From an uncultured Bacteroidales bacterium (GTDB lineage: Bacteria; Bacteroidota; Bacteroidia; Bacteroidales; UBA932), in the NCBI GenBank assembly GCA_900316525.1, contig ONDF01000002.1, positions 1 to 64,000 on the forward strand: 64,000 nucleotides of DNA, written 5' to 3'. The notes under the pieces are model-generated. The model worked only from the letters and a program-made list of their open reading frames with translations. It was not told the origin of the DNA and did not search any database. Below are positions 43,417-50,643 of this stretch, piece after piece. A program made the position numbers and the translations under genes. The stretch's first letter is position 1. Every line of letters begins with the position of its first letter.

Positions 43417-43442
43417 TAAGAATCAACAACAAACAGATACCG

Positions 43443-45881
43443 ATGAAAAAGATCCTCGTCGCCGCCGTGGCCCTCGTGATTGCGTTCGCCCCGGCTTCCC
43501 TGGCCCAGCGTCCCGGCCCCCGCCCGGGCGCCAAACCCGACACCGAAAAGAAAGACAAGGAAGAAGCCGAGAAACCGGCCCCCGAACTGAAAGTGACCGC
43601 CGGCCTGTTCGGCGTCGCCCAGCACGAGAAAGACTGGTACTTCGATATTCCGGACAGCCTCCTCGGCCGCCGGATCCTGGCCGTCACGCGTTTCGTGAAG
43701 CATACCCCGGGCGCTTCCGAATATGGCGGCGAGATGGTCTCCAACCGCATGATCTACTGGGAGAAGGCCGTCAACGGCAACCTCCTCCTGCGCATCGACC
43801 CGAACGTCATCCATTCCGAGGACGGCGACGACATCGACCTCGCCGTGAAGGCCAGCTCGGAGAACCCGATCGTTGCCTCGCTGAAGCCCGAGAAGACGGC
43901 CTCCGCCGGTTGCACCCGCGTGAAGGTGACCTCCCTGTTCGAGGGCGACAACCAGCCCTTCTCGCTGACCCCGGCCACCAAGCGGTCCTACAACCTGGGC
44001 GGCCTCAAGGGCGACGCTTCCTTCATCCAGAGCATCCGCACCTATCCCATCAACACCGAGGTGACGACCACCAAGACCTTCACCTATAACGCGCCCACGC
44101 CCACCGCGAACGGCCCGGCCGCCCGGGCCAACACGCTGTCGGCCGGCACCCAGGCCGGCGTCGTGACGCTCGTGCTCAACACCTCGATGATCCTCCTGCC
44201 CGAAAAGCCCATGCAGCCCCGCTGGTTCGACGCCCGCGTCGGTTACTTCGCCGACGGCTACACGGAGTTCACCGACGAGCAGCAGGCCGTGGAACGCATC
44301 CGTTTCATCACCCGCTGGCGCCTGGAAGCCCGTCCGGAGGACGTGGAGAAGCAGAAGCGGGGCGAGCTCGTGGAGCCGATCAAGCCCATCGTCTATTACA
44401 TCGACCCGGCCACCCCGAAACAGTGGCGTCCGTACCTGATCGCCGGTGTAAACGACTGGCAGAAGGCCTTTGAGCAGGCCGGCTGGAAGAACGCCATCCA
44501 CGCCGAGGAATGGCCCGAGGACAACCCCGACATGAGCATGGAGGACGCCCGTTTCTCCGTGATCCGCTACCTCGCCTCCTCCACGGCGAACGCCTATGGA
44601 CCCAATGTCCATGACCCGCGTTCCGGCGAAATCCTCGAAAGCCACATCGGCTGGTATCACAACGTGATGACGCTCGTGCACGACTGGTATCAGGTGCAGG
44701 TGGGCGCCGTGGACCCGCGCGCCCGCAAGATGAAATATGACGACGAACTGATGGGCGACCTCATCCGCTTCGTCTCCTCCCACGAGGTGGGCCACACCCT
44801 GGGCCTGCGCCACAACATGGGCTCCAGCAGCCAGACCCCGGTGGAGAAGCTCCGCGACAAGGAATGGGTGGAAAAGCACGGCCACACCGTGTCCATCATG
44901 GACTACGCCCGCTTCAACTACGTGGCGCAGCCGGAGGACGGCATCGGCAAGGACGGCCTGTACCCGCGCATCAACACCTATGACAAGTGGGCCATCGAAT
45001 ACGGCTACAAGCCCACGCCCTTCAAGACCGCGAAGGAAGACCACCTGTACTGGAACAAGGTCATCATCGACCGGCTCGCGGCCCAGCCCGAGCTCTGGTT
45101 CGGCGGCGAAGGCTCCGACTCCGACCCGCGCGCCCAGCGCGAGGACCTCGGCGACGACGCCGTCGCGGCCAGCAACTACGGCCTCATGAACCTCAAGCGG
45201 ATCATCGGCCAGCTGCCGGAGTGGAACGCGGAGGAAGCCGACCAGTTCGACAACGTCTCCCGGATGTACAAGGCCCTCCTGGGCCAGTACAACCGCTACG
45301 TGGGCCACGTGGCGGCCAACATCGGCGGCCGCTTCGTCACGAACCACAGCATCGAGCAGCCGAACGCCGTCAAGTACGCCCCCGTCCCGAAGGACCGCCA
45401 GAAGCGGGCCCTCAACTGGCTGAATGACAATCTGTTCAAGAAGCCCTCTTGGCTCGTGGACGTCCCCTACATCTTCGAGATCACCGACCGTCCGGACGCC
45501 CAGATCACCCCGTACGCGAAGACCGCCATCTCCGGTCTGCTGAACGTCCAGAAGCTCGAGCGGATGGGCCAGTTCGCGGAGTATGGTCCCGGCAACTACG
45601 CCCCTGAGGAGTTCCTGGACGACTTCACGGACATGATCTTCGAGGAGCTCTACAAGGGCCGCGCGACCGACAGCTGGCGCCGCTATCTCCAGCGTACCTA
45701 CGTCTCTTCCGCCCTGGAGGTCATCGCGAGCCGCCTCGCAGAAGGCACCGACGCCCGCACCCTCCTCATCGGCAAGGTCACCGAAATCCAGAAGAAGGCC
45801 GCCAAGGCGAAGTCTTCCGACGCCGCCACCCAGGCCCATTGGACCGAACTCTCCCAGATGATCGAGAAGGCGCTGAAATAG
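43443..45881 (+). CDS. Large secreted zinc-dependent metalloprotease (DUF5117/DUF4953 type)
   Basis: 812 residues from the ATG at 43443; upstream in-frame codons lack a signal peptide. A cleavable signal (ending APASLAQ) is followed by a Pro/Lys-rich linker. The zinc site is the metzincin-like H447-E-V-G-H451-T-L-G-L-R-H457, with IMDYARFNYVAQPEDGI downstream as the probable Met-turn. The order of domains (propeptide-like beta-rich part, catalytic part about 330-560, helical tail) matches the 'zinc-dependent metalloprotease' family of Bacteroidota with DUF5117/DUF5118 and DUF4953. The substrate is unknown. Its last codons lie in an arm of a 122-bp inverted repeat shared with the convergent TonB-C gene. 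Confidence 0.92.
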   Translation: MKKILVAAVALVIAFAPASLAQRPGPRPGAKPDTEKKDKEEAEKPAPELKVTAGLFGVAQHEKDWYFDIPDSLLGRRILAVTRFVKHTPGASEYGGEMVSNRMIYWEKAVNGNLLLRIDPNVIHSEDGDDIDLAVKASSENPIVASLKPEKTASAGCTRVKVTSLFEGDNQPFSLTPATKRSYNLGGLKGDASFIQSIRTYPINTEVTTTKTFTYNAPTPTANGPAARANTLSAGTQAGVVTLVLNTSMILLPEKPMQPRWFDARVGYFADGYTEFTDEQQAVERIRFITRWRLEARPEDVEKQKRGELVEPIKPIVYYIDPATPKQWRPYLIAGVNDWQKAFEQAGWKNAIHAEEWPEDNPDMSMEDARFSVIRYLASSTANAYGPNVHDPRSGEILESHIGWYHNVMTLVHDWYQVQVGAVDPRARKMKYDDELMGDLIRFVSSHEVGHTLGLRHNMGSSSQTPVEKLRDKEWVEKHGHTVSIMDYARFNYVAQPEDGIGKDGLYPRINTYDKWAIEYGYKPTPFKTAKEDHLYWNKVIIDRLAAQPELWFGGEGSDSDPRAQREDLGDDAVAASNYGLMNLKRIIGQLPEWNAEEADQFDNVSRMYKALLGQYNRYVGHVAANIGGRFVTNHSIEQPNAVKYAPVPKDRQKRALNWLNDNLFKKPSWLVDVPYIFEITDRPDAQITPYAKTAISGLLNVQKLERMGQFAEYGPGNYAPEEFLDDFTDMIFEELYKGRATDSWRRYLQRTYVSSALEVIASRLAEGTDARTLLIGKVTEIQKKAAKAKSSDAATQAHWTELSQMIEKALK

Positions 45882-45996
45882 CGTCCCGCCCATCTCCCTG
45901 GCACTCAGCCATTTACAGAAAACTCCCTGGTGCAAATGTACCAGGGAGTTTTTCGTAAAACCTTGGCGATCAGCCAGATGGGCGGGACGCTATTTC
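45875..45996. repeat. 122-bp inverted duplication spanning two convergent gene ends
   Basis: Perfect 21-bp arms lie at 45875-45895 and 45976-45996, and each covers the last codons and TAG stop of one of the two convergent genes. Between them the arms stay partly alike (MGGTLF- and GVF-type peptides in both reading directions) and end in a second perfect arm at 45919-45931/45940-45952 with an 8-nt loop. Confidence 0.85.
45919..45952. terminator. Bidirectional intrinsic terminator hairpin
   Basis: A 13-bp perfect stem (AAAACTCCCTGGT pairing with ACCAGGGAGTTTT) with an 8-nt loop, A-tract on one side and T-tract on the other, so it can end transcripts of both the metalloprotease and the TonB-C operon. 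Confidence 0.85.
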
Positions 45997-46697
45997 GGCA
46001 GGGCGAAGGTGATGGAGAAAGGATAGGTGACACGGATCGGTTTGCCGTCCTTGATGCCGGGTTTCCACTTGGGGGAACTGCGGACCACGCGCAGGGCTTC
46101 ATCGTCCAGGGACGGATAGACCCCTTGCAGGATCTGGACTTCCTGGACGCCGCCGTTCGTGCCGACCGTGAACTGGAGTTTGACGGTTCCCTCGATGTGG
46201 GCGTCTCTCGCATCCTTCGGGTACTTCAGGTTCTTGTTGACCCACTCCGTGAAAAACCTCAGGTCGCTATGGCCCCGGAAAGTCGGCTTGAAATCCGGTT
46301 CGTTTTTCTTTGCCATCATTTCTGCGTGGCGGGGGCCGTCGGCCTTGCGGAGCAAGTGTCCGCCGGTCATCTCAATGGTGGTGCCGTTATAGACCGTGCG
46401 GCGGCCGATGATGGTCAGGGTGTCGCCCGGGGCGATGCCCATCTGGGCAAACGACTGATTCGAGCCCGGGCGGCCGTCCACAAGACCGTAAATGTAGGCA
46501 TCGCCCGTTGCGTCCCGGAGATAGAACACGCCGCGCGTATCGTCTTTGCGCATCTTGTTGGCCGTCCCGTGCAGGATCACCAGCGTGGTGTCGCCGCGGG
46601 ACATCTTGTTGAACTCGTCCGTCGTCTTGCGGACGCCCTGCGCCGCGGCGGAAAGGCCGGCGGCGAGGGCCAGGATGGCTAAAACAACGCGTCTCAT
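45990..46697 (-). CDS. Secreted OB-fold plus TonB C-terminal domain protein
   Basis: 235 residues. A cleavable signal peptide (ending LSAAAQ) replaces the usual TonB membrane anchor. Residues about 40-115 resemble an OB fold (LVILHGTANKMRKDDTRGVFYLRDATGDAYIYGLVDG...GDTLTIIGRRTVYNGTTIEM). Residues about 140-235 are a TonB C-terminal domain (FFTEWVNKNLKYPKDARDAHIEGTVKLQFTVGTNGGVQEVQILQG). A TonB-C without a membrane helix cannot transduce force in the classic way; it may instead bind TonB boxes or partner proteins in the periplasm. Start overlaps the stop of the YfhO-like gene by 4 bp, so it is the last gene of that operon. Confidence 0.8.
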   Translation of the reverse strand: MRRVVLAILALAAGLSAAAQGVRKTTDEFNKMSRGDTTLVILHGTANKMRKDDTRGVFYLRDATGDAYIYGLVDGRPGSNQSFAQMGIAPGDTLTIIGRRTVYNGTTIEMTGGHLLRKADGPRHAEMMAKKNEPDFKPTFRGHSDLRFFTEWVNKNLKYPKDARDAHIEGTVKLQFTVGTNGGVQEVQILQGVYPSLDDEALRVVRSSPKWKPGIKDGKPIRVTYPFSITFALPK

Positions 46698-49249
46698 TTC
46701 TTTCTGGCAGGCAGGAAAAGACCGACGATGGAGAGGAGAAGCAGGAGAATCAGGGTGATGGAAGAGGCGCGGGAAACGTTCGCACCGATGCGGTAGGAGT
46801 CGGGATCGAAGCGCATCACGAGGTCGTGCTCGCCCGCCGGGAGCTGCGCGGCGCGAAGCGTCCAGTCCGCGCGGAAGATATCGACAGGAGCGCCGTCGAC
46901 CTTCGCTTTCCAGCCGTTGGGATAATAGATCTCGCTGAATACGGCGAGACGGTCGGTCGAAGCGGTGTAATGATAATGGAGCTCGTTCGGGGCGTAGGAG
47001 GTCATCTCGATGGTGTCCGTGGTATCGGCCGGGGCGGCGGTCACCGACGGCATGTCCTTGCCGACGACGGCCTGGCGCCGCAGGTCGACACTGCCCAGGA
47101 AGGCGATCTCCTCGTCCGGCGTCGCGGCCGGGACGACCTCGTCCACGAACCAGGCGGTGCCGAAAGCGTTCGGATTCACCACCGGCATGAAATCGCCATA
47201 AATGACGATATACCTCGTGTTCAGCGCGTTCAGGACCGGCATCTCCGGCAGGTTGCTTTTCAAGTCCTCGAAGGTTTCAGACCGCTGGACGGTCGCGTAA
47301 ATCTGGTTGATTTCGTCCACCAGATAGTGGTCGATGAGGTCCTGATAGCGCTGGAGCTTGGCGGGGGAATACCCGCCGATGCTCTTGTGGTGGAAGGACG
47401 GCACGGCCGAATTGAACACGCTGACGGAGAGGTCCAGGACGCGATAGGACGGGTCCGGATCGGCCATGATGAGATTGTCCACGACCCGCACGGCGAAGGG
47501 TTTCCGGAAATCCTTCATCGTGGTGAAGTGGTCGTCGTTCAGGTAGCGCTTGCCCGTGACGAAGAGATTCACGAGGATCAGCGCGCAAAGGGCGAGGCTG
47601 GCGATGACCTTGCGGATGGGGTTCTTCTGCTCCGGCAGGCAGGCCCAGAGCAGGATGCCCCAGGCGCCGAGGATGAGGAGGAAGGAAATCAGGGCATCCT
47701 GGCGCAACAGGGCGATGCGGTCCGCCTGGAAGGCCTCGATGACGACCTCCGGCTGGCCCGCGTCGGCCATCGACGTGAAGTCGCCGGCCAGCGTCGGAAT
47801 CAGGTAGAACAGGAGGCAGAAACCGCCCGTGAGGGCGAAAGCGAGGCCGCTCTTTTTCAGGAACGCCTTCCGGTCATAGCCGTCCTTGACGATGTGGTCC
47901 AGGGTGAGGAAACCCAGCACGGGCAGCGTCACCTGCAGGATGACGAGCGCCATCGACACCGTCCGGAACTTGTTGTACAGCGGCAGAATCTTGAAACAGA
48001 GCTTCGTGAAAACCATAAAATGGTTGCCCACCGCCATCAGGATGGCGAGCACCGTGCCCGCGATGATCCACCACTTGTCCTTCCCCTTGTACAGGAACAG
48101 GCCCAGGACGAACAGGAACACGGTGATGGCGCCCATGTACATCGGCCCGGCCGTGTAGGGCTGCGGCCCCCAGTACAGGGGCAGGGCCTTCGCGATTTCG
48201 CGGGTACCCGTCTGGCCGGCGCTCTTGAGCAGCTTGATGGTCTCGGACTTCGCCGGGTCCATCGGCTGCGACGAAGCGCCGCCGTTGAAGTTCGGGATCA
48301 GCAGGTTGGGCAGTTCATTCCAACCGTAGGACCACGCCGTGGCATATTCCAGGTCCAGGCCGCTGCGGCTCTTGCCATTGCCCTTGGTCGCCCCGTCCTG
48401 CGTCAGTTCCGAGCCCCCGCGCATCGTGTTCGGCGTGTACTTTGCGACCGGAAGCAGCTTGTTCACGTTCGTGGCGATGCCCACGAGGCCCACGACCAGC
48501 AGCAGGGCAGACGCGATGAAAAAGCGCGAGATACGCGTCTTGCGAACCGTTTTCGTCGCCAGGGTATCCTTCTCCTTGCGGACCAGGATGTCGATGAAGA
48601 AGACCAGGGCATACAGCATCACCAGGATCGCCAGGTAATAGGTGATCTGCTGGTGGTTGGCCTTGACCTGCATGCTCAGCGCGAGGCCGAACAGGACGGC
48701 GCCGATGATGACTTTCGCGAGCCAGCGGCGCTTGGATTCGGTGCTCCGGTAGGTATAGACGAGCGCGGCCAGCACCCACGGGAAGAAGGCGATCGCCTGC
48801 ATCTTCGTGTTGTGGCCCACCTGGATGATCTGGAAGTTGTACGAGCAGAAAGCGATCGCGACGGCGCCGCCGATGGCCAGCGGCCAGCTGACGCCGAGCG
48901 AAAGCATCAGCAGGAACGAGCCCAGCAAGGCGATGAAAAGGTACGTCGCGGGCCGCTTGCCCGTCATCAGCAGGTCGTAGATGGCCTGCGTGGCATCTCC
49001 GCCGTTCTTCGTGGAAATGGCGGCCGTGGGCATGCCGCCGAACATCGCGTCCGTCCAGTAGGTCGGGTCGTCCGGGTGCGCCTTGTTCCATTCCGACATC
49101 TCGTTGGACATGCCATAATAGCCGGAGATGTCGGTCTGGTCCACGACCTTGTCATTCAGCACCTGCGGCACGAAACCGTAGCTGAGCCCGAGGAAAAAGA
49201 GGACGGCGCCGAAGGCGATGCAGATGTTTTTCAGGAGTTTCTTGTCCAT
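46694..49249 (-). CDS. YfhO-family integral membrane protein
   Basis: 851 residues. About twelve N-terminal transmembrane helices are followed by a large periplasmic C-terminal domain (about 560-815) and one last helix (ASSITLILLLLLSIVGLFLPARKK). The patterns YGMSNEMSEWNKAHPDDPTYWTDAMFGGMPT and IIQVGHNTKMQAIAFFPWVLAALVYTY are typical of YfhO proteins, which resemble GT-C glycosyltransferases and in Firmicutes help add sugars to lipoteichoic acids. The acceptor here is unknown. It lies 3 bp after the glycosyltransferase gene and overlaps the TonB-C gene, forming a three-gene operon. Confidence 0.9.
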   Translation of the reverse strand: MDKKLLKNICIAFGAVLFFLGLSYGFVPQVLNDKVVDQTDISGYYGMSNEMSEWNKAHPDDPTYWTDAMFGGMPTAAISTKNGGDATQAIYDLLMTGKRPATYLFIALLGSFLLMLSLGVSWPLAIGGAVAIAFCSYNFQIIQVGHNTKMQAIAFFPWVLAALVYTYRSTESKRRWLAKVIIGAVLFGLALSMQVKANHQQITYYLAILVMLYALVFFIDILVRKEKDTLATKTVRKTRISRFFIASALLLVVGLVGIATNVNKLLPVAKYTPNTMRGGSELTQDGATKGNGKSRSGLDLEYATAWSYGWNELPNLLIPNFNGGASSQPMDPAKSETIKLLKSAGQTGTREIAKALPLYWGPQPYTAGPMYMGAITVFLFVLGLFLYKGKDKWWIIAGTVLAILMAVGNHFMVFTKLCFKILPLYNKFRTVSMALVILQVTLPVLGFLTLDHIVKDGYDRKAFLKKSGLAFALTGGFCLLFYLIPTLAGDFTSMADAGQPEVVIEAFQADRIALLRQDALISFLLILGAWGILLWACLPEQKNPIRKVIASLALCALILVNLFVTGKRYLNDDHFTTMKDFRKPFAVRVVDNLIMADPDPSYRVLDLSVSVFNSAVPSFHHKSIGGYSPAKLQRYQDLIDHYLVDEINQIYATVQRSETFEDLKSNLPEMPVLNALNTRYIVIYGDFMPVVNPNAFGTAWFVDEVVPAATPDEEIAFLGSVDLRRQAVVGKDMPSVTAAPADTTDTIEMTSYAPNELHYHYTASTDRLAVFSEIYYPNGWKAKVDGAPVDIFRADWTLRAAQLPAGEHDLVMRFDPDSYRIGANVSRASSITLILLLLLSIVGLFLPARKK

Positions 49250-49252
49250 ATC

Positions 49253-50584
49253 TTACTTGTTTTCGGTGGAGACCCGCTCCAGCAGGGCGGCGAGCTCGCG
49301 GGTGAGGTTGCGGCGGGAGAAGCGGGCGATGTCGCCCTTGACGGGCGGCACGCCGCCGGCCTTGTGCTGTTCCCAGGCCTTGTCGATGAAATCGCGCATC
49401 GCGGCGAGGTTGTCCCAGCCGGCGGTGACGCCGGCGCCGGTGTCGGCGAGGACGCGGGCCATGGCCCCGTCCTCCTGGCCGATGCCGAGCACGGGCCGCC
49501 GCGAGGCAAGGTACTCGAACAGCTTGCCCGGCAGGATGGGCCGGTATTCCGGATCGTTGCGGAGCGGCAGGATGAGGAGGGAGGCGGCGAGCTGCTCGCG
49601 GACCGCCGTGAGGTGGTCGCAGTAGCCGAGGTCCACGACGTTGTCGCGGAGCCCCGCCTCCTCGATGGCGGCGTACACCTCGCGGTCCACCCGGCCCACC
49701 AGCCGGAGCCGGAGCGCCTTCTTGAACTCCGCATCGGCCCAGGCCTTGACGCCCAGGACTTTCCAGAGGTTCAGCGGGTTGCCGTCGGCGGCGAACAGGC
49801 CCGTGTGGACGACGTTGAACAGGCCATCCGGCTCGACGGGCTGGTCGAAATCGCCGCCGTCGTAGCCGTTCGTGATCATCGCCACGGGGGTTTTCGTCTG
49901 CGCCTGGAATTCTTCCTGCACGAGCGGTGTGACGGCCAGCACGGTGGTGCACTCGTCCAGCACGGACTGCTCCATCGCCCGGAGCCGGCGCCACGTGCGA
50001 CGCGTCATCGGCAGGTGCTTGAGGTAGTACATCCGGGTCCACGGGTCGCGGAAATCGGGAATCCAGGGAATCCCGAGTTCCCGGTGCAGCCGCTGCCCGA
50101 TGAGATGCATCGAATGGGGCGGACCCGTCGTAACGATCACATCGACAGGATGTTCCGTCAGATACTTTTTCAGAAAACGCACGCTCGGCCGCACCCAGCC
50201 CACGCGGGGATCCGGTACGAACAGGTTGCCGCGGATCCACAGCGACAGGCGCTGCTTGAAGGTCTTCTTTCCGGACGAGATCTCCGTGACCTCGCCCTTG
50301 GAAGCCCCGGCCGTGAGCGTCTTCATGTCCGTCGACGCGCCCTTCCCCATCAACTTGCGGTAGATGTCGTACGGCTCGGTGATGGGACGGCGGAGGATTT
50401 CCGCCTCGCGCGGAATCTCCGCCTCCAGGGTATGGTCGATGGCCGTATACTCCGGATTCTCAGGCGTATAGATGACCGGCTGCCACCCTTCTTGGGGCAG
50501 ATACTTGGCGAATTTCACCCACCGCTGGACCCCCGACCCGCCGGACGGCGGCCAGTAGTAAGTGATGACGAGGACGCGTTTCAT
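49253..50584 (-). CDS. Glycosyltransferase, GT4-like (GT-B fold)
   Basis: 443 residues, cytoplasmic or membrane-associated. It begins LVITYYWPPSGGSGVQRWVKFAKYLPQEGWQPVIY, the acceptor-domain start of group-1 transferases with the glycine loop. It has VIVTTGPPHSMHLIGQRL, VLDECTTVLAVTPL and the C-terminal donor domain with LFNVVHTGLFAADGNPLN and GKLFEYLASRRPVLGIGQEDG, where the Glu of FEYLA is the conserved family residue. It likely builds a surface polysaccharide or lipid-linked sugar. First gene of the operon with YfhO-like and TonB-C proteins; the promoter is 7 bp upstream. Confidence 0.9.
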   Translation of the reverse strand: MKRVLVITYYWPPSGGSGVQRWVKFAKYLPQEGWQPVIYTPENPEYTAIDHTLEAEIPREAEILRRPITEPYDIYRKLMGKGASTDMKTLTAGASKGEVTEISSGKKTFKQRLSLWIRGNLFVPDPRVGWVRPSVRFLKKYLTEHPVDVIVTTGPPHSMHLIGQRLHRELGIPWIPDFRDPWTRMYYLKHLPMTRRTWRRLRAMEQSVLDECTTVLAVTPLVQEEFQAQTKTPVAMITNGYDGGDFDQPVEPDGLFNVVHTGLFAADGNPLNLWKVLGVKAWADAEFKKALRLRLVGRVDREVYAAIEEAGLRDNVVDLGYCDHLTAVREQLAASLLILPLRNDPEYRPILPGKLFEYLASRRPVLGIGQEDGAMARVLADTGAGVTAGWDNLAAMRDFIDKAWEQHKAGGVPPVKGDIARFSRRNLTRELAALLERVSTENK

Positions 50585-50591
50585 AAGACTA

Positions 50592-50599
50592 CAAAGTTA
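50592..50599 (-). promoter_or_regulatory. -7 type promoter box for glycosyltransferase operon
   Basis: TAACTTTG on the minus strand, only 7 bp from the ATG at 50584, back to back with the mutS promoter. Confidence 0.55.
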
Positions 50600-50612
50600 A
50601 CTAAATTTATCG

Positions 50613-50620
50613 TATCTTTG
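50613..50620 (+). promoter_or_regulatory. -7 type promoter box for mutS
   Basis: A perfect TATCTTTG, 23 bp upstream of the ATG at 50644. Confidence 0.6.
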
Positions 50621-50643
50621 TATGTTCCGAAAAAGCAGACAGT

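Noticed and set aside
43362..45935. 857-codon minus-strand frame opposite the metalloprotease
   Set aside because: The plus strand encodes a clear zinc metalloprotease. The antisense product is Val/Gly/Arg-rich with no recognisable domain. Similar shadows opposite YfhO/glycosyltransferase (46826-50674) and the propeller/barrel gene (59535-62363) were rejected for the same reason.
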